NCBI GenBank assembly: GCA_002529455.1
Contig: NYMS01000054.1
Span: 59,616-123,615, forward strand
From: Glycomyces fuscus
Lineage (GTDB): Bacteria > Actinomycetota > Actinomycetes > Streptosporangiales > Streptosporangiaceae
Reading direction: 5' to 3'
DNA length: 64,000 bases
The first letter of the stretch is position 1. Every line of letters begins with the position of its first letter. Below the pieces are notes generated by a model. The model was not told the DNA's origin. It saw only the letters and a program-made list of their open reading frames with translations, and made no database searches. Both the position numbers and the translations under genes were made by a program. Shown here in pieces: positions 34,855 through 43,083 of this stretch.

Positions 34855-34964
34855 ATGAACGGGCCCGTCCGGCGCGGAAGAGGGCCCGGGACCACCGCGG
34901 GGGGAGGCCCGCCCTCGGTAGGCTCCCCGGTGACCTGCGAACCGACCTCCCCGGGAGCACACGC

Positions 34965-35504
34965 ATGCGTGAGATCGAGGCCAAGTACCGCGTCGCGGAC
35001 CCCGCCGCGCTCCTGGCCGCCCTCGACGCCGCCGGGGTCGCCCTCTCCGAACCCGCGGAGCAGGACGACCAGGCCTACGCCCCTCCCGGCTGGGAGTTCG
35101 GCACGCCCAAGACGGGGCACACCTTCGCCCGGCTGCGCACCCAGGGCGGCGAGCACGTCCTCACCGCCAAGACCCCGGCCGCCAACCCCCTGGAGTACGT
35201 GGAGCACGAGACCGCCGTCGCCGACCGGGAGCAGATGCACCTGGTCCTCCTCCAGTTCGGCTACGCCCCGGTCCTGCGCATCGTCAAGACCCGCCGCGTC
35301 GGCCGGGCGGGCGGGATCACCGTGTGCGTGGACGAGCTGCGCGGTGCGGGCGTCTTCCTGGAGGTCGAGCTGACCGTGGACGACGACCGCGACGGGCCGG
35401 CCGTCCAGGCGCGGCTCGACGCGTGGGTGCGTTCGCTCGGCGTGGACCTGGAGCGCACCACCGAGGGCTACGACACCCTCGTGCGCGCCGCCGCGGCGCG
35501 CTGA
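34965..35504 (+). CDS. CYTH domain protein (class IV adenylate cyclase-like)
   Basis: A 179-residue CYTH superfamily protein. The ExExK signature lies at MREIEAKYRV (E3, E5, K7), and the acidic and basic strands of the triphosphate tunnel follow (FARLRTQGG, LTAKTPAANPLEYVEHE, RIVKTRRVGRAGG, VCVDELRGAGVFLEVEL). Members hydrolyse or cyclise triphosphates: thiamine triphosphatase, inorganic triphosphatase or CyaB. The substrate here is not evident. GGGAG precedes the ATG. It stands between the divergent CmtR unit and the VOC gene. Confidence 0.85.
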   Translation: MREIEAKYRVADPAALLAALDAAGVALSEPAEQDDQAYAPPGWEFGTPKTGHTFARLRTQGGEHVLTAKTPAANPLEYVEHETAVADREQMHLVLLQFGYAPVLRIVKTRRVGRAGGITVCVDELRGAGVFLEVELTVDDDRDGPAVQARLDAWVRSLGVDLERTTEGYDTLVRAAAAR

Positions 35505-35668
35505 CGGCCCCGCGGGGCCCGTGCCGGACCCGTTCGCCCCGGTGCCACCGGTTCCGCTCCACCCGGTCCGGCCCGCACCGCCCCGTCCCGGGGACGGCGC
35601 CCCGCACCGGGTCCCCGTCGCCGACACGGTGCGCGACGCGCGGCCGGGGAGGTCCGCACGGGACAGGA

Positions 35669-35713
35669 CCGCACCCTACGGGCGGATCGTCCCCGCCCGC
35701 CCGTAGGGTGCGG
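35669..35713 (+). promoter_or_regulatory. 17-bp hairpin directly before the VOC start codon
   Basis: CCGCACCCTACGGGCGG (35669-35685) pairs perfectly with CCGCCCGTAGGGTGCGG (35697-35713) around an 11-base loop. The stem ends two bases before the VOC ATG, so the only purine-rich site (AGGGTGCGGG) is inside it. It may be the terminator of the CYTH transcript, a protein operator, or a translation-blocking leader. Confidence 0.7.
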
Positions 35714-35715
35714 GC

Positions 35716-36087
35716 ATGGGAAGCCGTATCTGTGTGATCGCCATCGACGCGATCGACACCAAGACCGTGGCCGGGTTCTGGAGCCGTGTGCTGGACTGGC
35801 CGATCGTGCACGAGGCCGAGGACGGGATCAGCATCGCCCCGGACGAGGAGGCGCAGCTCGGCGTCGACGTGTTCGCCGTGCCCGAGCGCAAGACCGTCAA
35901 GAACCGCCTGCACCTGGACCTGCGCGTCACGAACGGCCTGACGGTGGCCCAGGAGCTGGAGAGGCTGCTGGGGCTGGGGGCGGTGAAGGTGGACGTGGGA
36001 CAGCCCGAGGACGCCAGGTGGACGGTGCTGGCCGACCCCGAGGGCAACGAGTTCTGCCTGCTGCACGGGAGCGACGGCGCCCCCTGA
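35716..36087 (+). CDS. VOC family (glyoxalase-like) protein
   Basis: A 123-residue vicinal-oxygen-chelate fold protein of the Glyoxalase_6 type. Two beta-alpha-beta-beta-beta modules are visible: ICVIAIDAIDTKTVAGFWSRVLDW at the start (split here at the domain's first strand) and RLHLDLRVTNGLTVAQELERL, ending with VLADPEGNEFCLLH. The substrate is unknown; relatives are resistance proteins, dioxygenases and uncharacterised enzymes. The start codon is directly preceded by a strong hairpin, which is unusual. Confidence 0.8.
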   Translation: MGSRICVIAIDAIDTKTVAGFWSRVLDWPIVHEAEDGISIAPDEEAQLGVDVFAVPERKTVKNRLHLDLRVTNGLTVAQELERLLGLGAVKVDVGQPEDARWTVLADPEGNEFCLLHGSDGAP

Positions 36088-36117
36088 TCCGCCCACGGGT
36101 CCGCCCGTACATGACAC

Positions 36118-36158
36118 GGCCGCCGCGGGGTCCTCCCGTTTTCCGCCCCGCGGCGGCC
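36118..36158. terminator. 13-bp perfect hairpin between convergent genes
   Basis: GGCCGCCGCGGGG (36118-36130) pairs with CCCCGCGGCGGCC (36146-36158). It lies between the VOC gene and the leftward paaK gene and can terminate both. Confidence 0.85.
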
Positions 36159-36180
36159 GTGCGCTCCCACCCGCGCCCCG

Positions 36181-37533
36181 CTACTCCCTGGGGCGCTGGT
36201 CGATGATGCGGCGGAACTTGCCCACGGAGCGCTCGATCTGCTCGGGGTCGACCACGTCCACGGTCACGCTCACGCCGACCCTGTCCTTGACCGTCGCCAC
36301 GATCTGCCTGCTCAGGGCCGCGCGCCGCTCGGGGGTGCAGTCCGGGGCCGCCTCGATGCGCACCGCCATGCGGTCCAGGCGCCCCTCCTTGGTCAGCACC
36401 AGCTGGAAGTGCGGGGCCAGCCCGTCCAGGCCCAGCACGATCTCCTCGATCTGGGTCGGGAAGACGTTCACCCCGCGCAGGATGATCATGTCGTCGCTGC
36501 GGCCGGTCACCTTGTCCATGCGCCGCATGGGCCGGGCCGTGCCCGGGCGCAGCGTGGTCAGGTCGCGGGTGCGGTAGCGGATCACCGGCATGGCCTGCTT
36601 GGTCAGCGAGGTGAAGACCAGTTCCCCGTTCTCACCGTCGGGCAGCACGTCCTGGGTGAGGGGGTCGAGCACCTCGGGGTAGAAGTGGTCCTCCCACACG
36701 TGCAGGCCGTCCTTGGTCTCCACGCACTCGTTGGCCACGCCCGGGCCCATGACCTCGGACAGGCCGTAGATGTCCACGGCGTGGATGTCGAAGCGCTCCT
36801 CGATCTCGGTGCGCATCTTCTCGGTCCAGGGCTCGGCGCCGAAGACGCCGACCTTGAGAGAGGTCGTACGCGGGTCGATTCCCTGATGCTCGAACTCGTC
36901 CATCAGTGTCAGCATGTAGCTGGGGGTGACCATGATGATGTCGGGCTCGAAGTCCTGGATGAGCTGGACCTGCTTGGCCGTCTGGCCGCCCGAGGCGGGG
37001 ATGACCGTGCAGCCGAGCCTCTCGGCGCCGTAGTGGGCGCCCAGACCGCCGGTGAAGAGCCCGTAGCCGTAGGAGACGTGCACCTTGTGCCCGGGGCGCC
37101 CGCCCGAGGCGCGGATGGAGCGGGCCACCACCTCGGCCCAGGTGTCGATGTCCTCGCGGGTGTAGCCCACGACGGTGGGGCGGCCGGTGGTCCCGCTGGA
37201 GGCGTGGATGCGGCTGACCCTCTCCTGGGGGACGGCGAACATCCCGAAGGGGTAGTTCTCGCGCAGGTCGGCCTTGGTGGTGTGCGGGAAGTGGCGCAGG
37301 TCCTCCAGTTCCCGGAGGTCCTCGGGGCGCACCCCGGCCTCGTCGAACTTGCGGCGGTACAGGGGCACGTTGGCGTAGGCGTGCTCCAGGGTCCACCGAA
37401 GGCGCTTGAGCTGCAGGGCGCGCAGCTCGTCGACACTCATGCGCTCGGCCGGGTCCAGGAGCTCGGGCGAGGGCGCCTGTCCCAGACGGGCGGTGGTGCC
37501 GGCCGCCAGCGTGGTGGTGTCGTGGCTTGCCAT
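36181..37533 (-). CDS. paaK: phenylacetate-CoA ligase
   Basis: A 450-residue adenylate-forming enzyme that makes phenylacetyl-CoA from phenylacetate, CoA and ATP, the entry step of the paa pathway. The P-loop is IHASSGTTGRPTVVGY near residues 108-123, YGLSEVMGPG near 245-254 holds the substrate-side motif, and the C-terminal lid has RSDDMIILRGVNVFPTQIE. This matches PaaK1-type ligases in length and motifs. The ATG has GGAGAGG upstream. It is divergent from the thiolase-led operon across a PaaR-type operator, so it should be induced together with it. Confidence 0.93.
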   Translation of the reverse strand: MASHDTTTLAAGTTARLGQAPSPELLDPAERMSVDELRALQLKRLRWTLEHAYANVPLYRRKFDEAGVRPEDLRELEDLRHFPHTTKADLRENYPFGMFAVPQERVSRIHASSGTTGRPTVVGYTREDIDTWAEVVARSIRASGGRPGHKVHVSYGYGLFTGGLGAHYGAERLGCTVIPASGGQTAKQVQLIQDFEPDIIMVTPSYMLTLMDEFEHQGIDPRTTSLKVGVFGAEPWTEKMRTEIEERFDIHAVDIYGLSEVMGPGVANECVETKDGLHVWEDHFYPEVLDPLTQDVLPDGENGELVFTSLTKQAMPVIRYRTRDLTTLRPGTARPMRRMDKVTGRSDDMIILRGVNVFPTQIEEIVLGLDGLAPHFQLVLTKEGRLDRMAVRIEAAPDCTPERRAALSRQIVATVKDRVGVSVTVDVVDPEQIERSVGKFRRIIDQRPRE

Positions 37534-37656
37534 GGGCCTCTCCGTGTACTGTGCGCGGGACCCGCCAGGACGTGGGCGCCTGGGTGGGGTGGGCGGGCGG
37601 GTGCGCTGGTCTCGTGGCGGCGCGGTCCGTCGCGGACCGGACCGACTTGCTTACTG

Positions 37657-37670
37657 ACCGAACGTTCGGT
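37657..37670. promoter_or_regulatory. PaaR-type operator between paaK and paaJ
   Basis: ACCGAACGTTCGGT is a perfect 14-base palindrome within TTACTGACCGAACGTTCGGT plus TA. This type of site is bound by TetR-family PaaR regulators, which release DNA on binding phenylacetyl-CoA. The same sequence occurs before paaA. No paaR gene is in the window. Confidence 0.85.
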
Positions 37671-37777
37671 TACTAATGCATTAAGGCAGTCTCCGGGCAG
37701 CCGTGTCAAGGAGAAGTGTCGATGATTTCACAGGCGACGGTGGCCCCGACCACCGTCTTTACCACGGGAGGCCGCAC

Positions 37778-39013
37778 GTGAGCGAGGTCTACTTGGTCGA
37801 CGGGGTGCGAACCCCCCAGGGCCGCTACGGCGGTGCTCTGGCAGCGGTGCGCCCCGACGACCTGGCCGCCACGGCCGTGGCCGAGGCGGTCCGCCGCGCG
37901 GGCGTGCCCGGCGAGGCCGTGGACGAGGTCATCCTGGGCGCCGCCAACCAGGCGGGCGAGGACAACCGCAACGTCGCGCGCATGGCGGCGCTGCTGGCCG
38001 GGCTCGACCCGAGCGTGCCCGGGTACACCGTCAACCGGCTGTGCGCCAGCGGCCTGACCGCCGTCGCCTCCGCCGCGCAGGCCATCCGCGCGGGCGAGGC
38101 CGACGTGGTGGTCGCTGGCGGCGTGGAGTCCATGACCCGCGCCCCCTGGGTCATGGCCAAGCCCGGCACCCCCTGGGCCAAGCCGGGCGAGGTCGCCGAC
38201 ACCTCCCTGGGCTGGCGCTTCACCAACCCGCGCTTCGCGGCGGCCGACGCCGGGGCCCCCGCCGACGCGGGCCCCGACGACCTGCGCTACACCCTGTCCA
38301 TGGGCGAGACGGCCGAGGAGGTCGCGCTCCTGGAGGGGCTCACCCGCGAGGAGTGCGACGCCTTCGCGCTGCGCAGCCACGAGCGCGCGGTCGCCGCCGC
38401 CGAGGCGGGCCGCTTCGACGCCGAGACCGTCCCGGTCACCGTGCGCGGACGCAAGGGCCAGACCAGCGAGGTCACCGCCGACGAGGGCCCGCGCCCCGGC
38501 TCCAGCATGGAGAGCCTGGCCGGGCTGCGCCCGGTCTTCCGCGAGGGCGGCATCGTCACCGCGGGCAACTCCTCCTCCCTCTCCGACGGCGCCTCCGCGC
38601 TGGTGCTGGCCGGTGCCGAGGCCGTGCGCCGCTACGGCCTGACCCCCCGCGCCCGCGTGGTCGCCTCCGCCTCGGCCGGGGTGGCCCCGCAGGTCATGGG
38701 CCTGGGGCCGGTCCCGGCCACCCACAAGGTGCTCGGCCGCGCCGGGTGGGACCTGGACGGGGTCGGCGCCGTGGAGCTCAACGAGGCCTTCGCCGCCCAG
38801 TCCCTGGCCGTGATGCGCCGGCTCAAGCTGGACGAGGAGCGGGTCAACGCCGACGGCGGCGCCATCGCGCTGGGCCACCCGCTGGGCAGCTCCGGCGCCC
38901 GCATCCTGGTCACCCTGCTCAACCGCATGGAGCGCGAGGACGCCGACCGCGGCCTGGCCACCCTGTGCGTGGGCGTGGGCCAGGGCGTCGCACTGCTGGT
39001 GGAGCGCCCGTGA
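37778..39013 (+). CDS. paaJ: 3-oxoadipyl-CoA / 3-oxo-5,6-dehydrosuberyl-CoA thiolase
   Basis: A 411-residue thiolase. The acyl-enzyme Cys is C89 in NRLCASGL, the His is in GHPLGSSGA (about 367) and the second Cys in CVGVGQG (about 397). In the paa pathway it splits the ring-derived acids to acetyl-CoA and succinyl-CoA. The GTG at 37778 has GGGAGG six bases upstream, so the longer frame is not used. It leads a four-gene set (paaJ, paaF, paaH, paaG) with overlapping stops and starts, divergent from paaK. Confidence 0.92.
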   Translation: MSEVYLVDGVRTPQGRYGGALAAVRPDDLAATAVAEAVRRAGVPGEAVDEVILGAANQAGEDNRNVARMAALLAGLDPSVPGYTVNRLCASGLTAVASAAQAIRAGEADVVVAGGVESMTRAPWVMAKPGTPWAKPGEVADTSLGWRFTNPRFAAADAGAPADAGPDDLRYTLSMGETAEEVALLEGLTREECDAFALRSHERAVAAAEAGRFDAETVPVTVRGRKGQTSEVTADEGPRPGSSMESLAGLRPVFREGGIVTAGNSSSLSDGASALVLAGAEAVRRYGLTPRARVVASASAGVAPQVMGLGPVPATHKVLGRAGWDLDGVGAVELNEAFAAQSLAVMRRLKLDEERVNADGGAIALGHPLGSSGARILVTLLNRMEREDADRGLATLCVGVGQGVALLVERP

Positions 39014-39768
39014 GCGAGCACGGCGCCACCGGGGAGTTCACCACCCTGGACGTGGACTGGCGCGAGGACCGCGTGGTGGTCGAGCTGCACCGCCCCGAGG
39101 CCCGCAACGCCATCAACGCGACGATGATCGCCGAACTGCACCGGGTGTGCGAGCGGATCGAGGCCGAGCCCAGGCCCCTGCTCCTCACCGGGCACGGCAC
39201 CGTGTTCGCGGGCGGCGCCGACATCTCCGAGCTGCGCGAACGCGGCCGCGAGGAGGCGCTGGCCGGGATCAACAGCCGCCTGTTCGAGCGACTGCACCGC
39301 CTCCGGGCCCCCACCGTGGCGGCCGTGGACGGCTACGCCCTGGGAGGCGGCGCCGAGCTGTCCTACGCCTGCGACATCCGCATCGCCACCCCCACCGCCG
39401 TGTTCGCCCAGCCCGAGCCGGGCCTGGGCATCATCGCCGGTGCGGGCGCGTGCTGGCGGCTGCGGGAGCTGGTCGGCGCCTCGGTGGCCAAGCAGGTGCT
39501 GCTGGGCGGCTACCGCCTGGACGCCGAGGCCGCGCTGCGCCACGGCCTGGTCGCCGAGGTCGTGCCCTCCGAGGAGCTGCGCGGACGCGCCCACGCCCTG
39601 ATCGACCGCATGGCAGCCTCCTCCGCGCTGGCCCTGCGCATGACCAAGATGGTCCTGGACGCCGACGGGCCCCACCCGCTCGCCGACGACCTGACGCAGG
39701 CCGTGCTGTTCGAGAGCGCCGACAAGCACGACCGCATGACCCGTTTCCTGGAGAGGAAGAAGCGTTGA
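39010..39768 (+). CDS. paaF: enoyl-CoA hydratase of phenylacetate degradation
   Basis: A 252-residue crotonase. The oxyanion-hole regions are FAGGADISEL near residues 66-75 and YALGGGAELSYACD near 109-122, and EPGLGIIAGAGA provides a catalytic Glu, as needed for hydration. It is predicted to hydrate 2,3-dehydroadipyl-CoA. The GTG start overlaps the thiolase stop by four bases. The next gene starts with TTG in its stop region. Confidence 0.88.
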   Translation: MSEHGATGEFTTLDVDWREDRVVVELHRPEARNAINATMIAELHRVCERIEAEPRPLLLTGHGTVFAGGADISELRERGREEALAGINSRLFERLHRLRAPTVAAVDGYALGGGAELSYACDIRIATPTAVFAQPEPGLGIIAGAGACWRLRELVGASVAKQVLLGGYRLDAEAALRHGLVAEVVPSEELRGRAHALIDRMAASSALALRMTKMVLDADGPHPLADDLTQAVLFESADKHDRMTRFLERKKR

Positions 39769-40655
39769 GCACCACCGAGCCGGGGAGCGCCACGCAGGGC
39801 GTTCCCGCCACCGTCGCCGTCATCGGCGGCGGCACCATGGGCGCCGGGATCGTCCAGCAGTTCCTCACCGGCGGCGCCGACGTGGTGCTGGTCGAGGCCA
39901 CCGCCGAGGCCGCCGAGGCCGGCCGCGCCCGCGTGGCCGCCGGGCTGGACAGGGCCCGGCAGCGCGGAAAGGTCGACGCCGAACCCGCCTCCTACCTGGC
40001 CCGGCTGCGCACGGTCACCACCCCCGCCGACATCCCCGCCGACGCCGGGCTGGTGGTGGAGGCCGTGCCGGAGAGGCCCGAGCTGAAGATCGCCGTGCTC
40101 ACCGCCGCCGAGGCCGCCGTGGGCGAGGACACCGTCCTGGCCTCCAACACCAGCTCGCTGTCGGTCACCGAGCTGGCCGCCGCCCTCAAGCGCCCCGCGC
40201 GCTTCCTGGGCACCCACTTCTTCAACCCCGTCCCCGCCTCCAAGCTCGTGGAGCTGGTCGTGGCCCCCGAGACCGACGAGGCCGTCCTGGACTCGGCGCG
40301 CGCCTGGGTCACCGCCCTGGGCAAGACCGAGGTCGTGGTCCGCGACGCGCCCGGATTCGCCACCAGCCGCCTGGGCGTCACGCTGGGGCTGGAGGCCATC
40401 CGCATGGTCGAGGAGGGCGTGGCCTCGCCCGCCGACATCGACACCGCCATGGAGCTGGGCTACCGCCACCCCATGGGCCCCCTGCGCCTGACCGACCTGG
40501 TCGGGCTGGACGTGCGCCTGGCCATCGCCGAGTACCTGGCCGCCGAACTGGGGGACCGGTTCACCCCTCCGGAGCTGCTGCGCCGTATGGTCGCCGAGGG
40601 AAAGCTGGGCCGCAAGAGCGGTCAGGGCTTCCACACCTGGGACGAGGGAGAGTAG
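39765..40655 (+). CDS. paaH: 3-hydroxyacyl-CoA dehydrogenase
   Basis: A 296-residue NAD-dependent dehydrogenase. The Rossmann motif is VAVIGGGTMGAGIVQQFLTG near residues 15-34, the catalytic His-Glu pair lies in FLGTHFFNPVPASKLVELV, and the dimerisation domain has GYRHPMGPLRLTDLVGLD. It should oxidise 3-hydroxyadipyl-CoA. The start is TTG, chosen because it overlaps the paaF stop by four bases (TTGA) and has GGAGAGGAAG in front. It is a little longer than the core of the family. Confidence 0.9.
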   Translation: MSTTEPGSATQGVPATVAVIGGGTMGAGIVQQFLTGGADVVLVEATAEAAEAGRARVAAGLDRARQRGKVDAEPASYLARLRTVTTPADIPADAGLVVEAVPERPELKIAVLTAAEAAVGEDTVLASNTSSLSVTELAAALKRPARFLGTHFFNPVPASKLVELVVAPETDEAVLDSARAWVTALGKTEVVVRDAPGFATSRLGVTLGLEAIRMVEEGVASPADIDTAMELGYRHPMGPLRLTDLVGLDVRLAIAEYLAAELGDRFTPPELLRRMVAEGKLGRKSGQGFHTWDEGE

Positions 40656-40659
40656 AGCG

Positions 40660-41469
40660 TTGAGCGAGGACACGGCGACCGGGCAGGCATCCGGGGCGGC
40701 GCACTTCGAGGAGGCCGACGGGCTGGCCACGGTACGGCTGAACACGCCCGCCCTGACCCGGCGGGTCAAGGAGGAGCTGCTGGCGGCGCTGCGGCGGGCG
40801 GCGGAGTCCACCACCGCCCGCGCCGTGCTGCTGCTGGGGTCGGACAAGGCGTTCTGCCTGGGCCAGGACCTGGCCGAGCACGCGCGGATCCTGGAGGAGA
40901 GGCCCGGCGACGCGCTGGACACCGTGCGCGCGCACTACAACCCCATCGTGCTGGCCCTGGAGGAGGTCCAGGTGCCGGTGGTCGTCGGCATCGGCGGCGC
41001 CTGCGTGGGCGCGGGGATGGGCTTCGCCCTGGCCGGGGACGTGCGGGTCGCGGCCCGCCGGGCCAAGTTCGGCACCGCCTTCACCGGCATCGGCCTGGCC
41101 TCGGACTCCGGGCTGGCCTCCCGCCTGGTGGCCTCGCTGGGCCAGGCGCGGGCGATGGAGCTGATGCTGCTGGGCACGGTCTTCGGCGCCGAGCGCGCCC
41201 TGGAGCTGGGCCTGGTCACCGAGGTCGTGGACGACGACGCCTGGGAGGCGCGCGCCCGCGAGGTGGCCGTGCGCCTGGCCTCCGGTCCCACCAGCGCCTT
41301 CGTCGCGGCCAAGCGCGAGGTGCGCTCGGCCGCCACCGGCGGGCGCGAGCTGCCCGAACTGCTGGAGGAGGAGGCCGACCTGCAGAACCAGCTCGGCCAG
41401 ACCGCCGACCACGTCGGAGCGGTCCGTGCCTTCCTGGCCAAGCGGAAGCCGACCTTCACCGGAAGCTGA
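40660..41469 (+). CDS. paaG: 1,2-epoxyphenylacetyl-CoA isomerase-type crotonase
   Basis: A 269-residue crotonase. The oxyanion-hole regions are FCLGQDLAEHA and GGACVGAGMGFALAGD, and the key Asp lies in GIGLASDSGLAS, as in PaaG isomerases where Asp takes the place of the hydratase Glu. It should isomerise the ring epoxide to an oxepin. The start is TTG four bases after the paaH stop, preceded by GGGAGAG. It ends the first paa block and a hairpin follows. Confidence 0.88.
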   Translation: MSEDTATGQASGAAHFEEADGLATVRLNTPALTRRVKEELLAALRRAAESTTARAVLLLGSDKAFCLGQDLAEHARILEERPGDALDTVRAHYNPIVLALEEVQVPVVVGIGGACVGAGMGFALAGDVRVAARRAKFGTAFTGIGLASDSGLASRLVASLGQARAMELMLLGTVFGAERALELGLVTEVVDDDAWEARAREVAVRLASGPTSAFVAAKREVRSAATGGRELPELLEEEADLQNQLGQTADHVGAVRAFLAKRKPTFTGS

Positions 41470-41477
41470 GCTGGCGC

Positions 41478-41512
41478 TTTCCCCGCCCGGTGGACTTGCC
41501 CGGGCGGGGAAA
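41478..41512 (+). terminator. terminator after paaG
   Basis: TTTCCCCGCCCGG (41478-41490) pairs with CCGGGCGGGGAAA (41500-41512) around nine bases. It separates the paaJFHG unit from the paaABCDE unit, which has its own operator and promoter. Confidence 0.8.
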
Positions 41513-41532
41513 TCCGGGGATACTAATTACTG

Positions 41533-41546
41533 ACCGAACGTTCGGT
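41533..41546. promoter_or_regulatory. PaaR-type operator upstream of paaA
   Basis: ACCGAACGTTCGGT, identical to the site at 37657-37670 and with identical flanks (TTACTG before, TTA after), 21 bases before the paaA start. It should put the ring-monooxygenase operon under the same control as paaK and paaJ. Confidence 0.87.
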
Positions 41547-41567
41547 TATGAATGGGGGTAGAAGCCA

Positions 41568-42545
41568 GTGAGTACCCAGACGGCCCAGGAGGCGCCTCCC
41601 GGCACCGGTCCGGACTTCCAGGCCGAGTTCGACGCCAGGATCGCCGCCGACCAGCGCATCGAGCCGCGCGACTGGATGCCCGAGGGCTACCGCAGGACGC
41701 TCGTGCGCCAGGTCTCCCAGCACGCCCACTCCGAGATCATCGGCATGCAGCCCGAGGGCGACTGGATCGCCTCCGCGCCCAGCCTGCGCCGCAAGGCCAT
41801 CCTGCTGGCCAAGGTCCAGGACGAGGCCGGGCACGGGCTGTACCTGTACGCCGCCGCCGAGACCCTGGGCGTGGACCGCGCCGACCTGACCGAACGCCTC
41901 ATCGAGGGCCGCCAGAAGTACTCCTCGATCTTCAACTACCCGTCGCTGACCTTCGCCGACGTGGGCGTCATCGGCTGGCTCGTGGACGGCGCCGCGATCT
42001 GCAACCAGGTCCCGCTGTGCCGCAGCTCCTTCGGCCCCTACGCCCGCGCCATGGTGCGCATCTGCAAGGAGGAGTCCTTCCACCAGCGCCAGGGCTACGA
42101 GCTGCTCATGCGCATGATGGAGGGCACCCCCGAGCAGCGGGCGATGGTCCAGGACGCGGTCGACCGCTGGTGGTGGCCGTCGCTGATGATGTTCGGCCCG
42201 CCCGACGCCGACTCGCCCAACACCCGGCAGTCCATGGCCTGGGGCATCAAGCGCGACACCAACGACGACCTGCGCCAGAAGTTCGTGGACATGACCGTCC
42301 CCCAGGCCGAGAGGCTCGGCGTCACCCTGCCCGACCCCGAGCTGGTCTGGAACGCCGAGCGCGGACACCACGACTTCGGCGAGCCCGACTGGGTGGAGTT
42401 CAAGCAGGTCATCTCCGGAGCCGGCCCCAAGAACGCCGAGCGCGTCCAGCGCCGCCGGGCCGCACACGAGAAGGGCGCGTGGGTCCGCGAGGCCGCCACC
42501 GCCTACGCCGAGAAGCACAGCAGCGCCAAGGAGGCCGCGGCATGA
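41568..42545 (+). CDS. paaA: phenylacetyl-CoA epoxidase catalytic subunit A
   Basis: A 325-residue diiron oxygenase subunit. The iron ligands are in KVQDEAGHGLYLY (E and H near residues 85-90) and ICKEESFHQRQGYEL (E and H). With PaaC it forms the core that inserts one oxygen atom in the aromatic ring of phenylacetyl-CoA. The start is GTG at 41568, 21 bases after the operator. The stop overlaps paaB by four bases (ATGA). Confidence 0.94.
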   Translation: MSTQTAQEAPPGTGPDFQAEFDARIAADQRIEPRDWMPEGYRRTLVRQVSQHAHSEIIGMQPEGDWIASAPSLRRKAILLAKVQDEAGHGLYLYAAAETLGVDRADLTERLIEGRQKYSSIFNYPSLTFADVGVIGWLVDGAAICNQVPLCRSSFGPYARAMVRICKEESFHQRQGYELLMRMMEGTPEQRAMVQDAVDRWWWPSLMMFGPPDADSPNTRQSMAWGIKRDTNDDLRQKFVDMTVPQAERLGVTLPDPELVWNAERGHHDFGEPDWVEFKQVISGAGPKNAERVQRRRAAHEKGAWVREAATAYAEKHSSAKEAAA

Positions 42546-42859
42546 GCAACGACACCAGTGCCGGTTCCGGGGCGGCCCGCCCCGAGTGGCCGCTCTACGA
42601 GGTCTTCGTGCGCGGCAAGCGCGGCCTCAACCACGTCCACGTGGGCTCGCTGCACGCCCCCGACGACCACATGGCCCTGCACAACGCCCGCAACCTCTAC
42701 ACCCGCCGCAACGAGGGCGTGAGCATCTGGGTGGTGCGCGCCGAGCACATCGCCGCCTCCAGCCCCGACGAGAAGGACCCCTACTTCGCGCCCAGCGGCG
42801 ACAAGGTCTACCGCCACCCGACGTTCTATCCCATCCCCGAGGACGTCCCGCACATCTAG
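42542..42859 (+). CDS. paaB: phenylacetyl-CoA epoxidase subunit B
   Basis: A 105-residue subunit with the family pattern WPLYEVFVRGKRGLNHVHVG near residues 16-35, followed by HNARNLYTRRNEGVSIWVV and the C-terminal YRHPTFYPIPEDVPHI. PaaB bridges the catalytic and reductase parts of the complex. Unusually for a tightly coupled operon, a 224-base non-coding insert follows it before paaC. Confidence 0.94.
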   Translation: MSNDTSAGSGAARPEWPLYEVFVRGKRGLNHVHVGSLHAPDDHMALHNARNLYTRRNEGVSIWVVRAEHIAASSPDEKDPYFAPSGDKVYRHPTFYPIPEDVPHI

Positions 42860-43083
42860 GGCGTGTTTTCGGGACCTCCGCTTCGCTCTGGTCCGTGTCC
42901 GGGCACCCGAGGAGCGGGAACCTTCGGTGCCTACGGCGGGTTGGCTCGTTCCTCGCGAACCCGCCTGCGGCACCTCCAGGACCCCGCGGGCGCCCGAACC
43001 GACCCCCGCAAGCTGAGGCCGGTTCGAAAACAGACCCCAGAGCGACGGTACGACCGGCGCACACGAGGCCAAAGGAAACGACA
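42860..43083. other. 224-bp non-coding insert between paaB and paaC with hairpins
   Basis: Genes in this operon normally overlap, yet here 224 bases intervene. GGTGCCTACGGCGGGTT (42926-42942) pairs with 42958-42974 with 3 mismatches, a REP-like hairpin. Ends of the insert carry TGTTTTCG and CGAAAACA, and TCGCTCTGG and CCAGAGCGA, as inverted matches. No frame looks coding. It resembles a small repeat element rather than a promoter. Confidence 0.6.
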
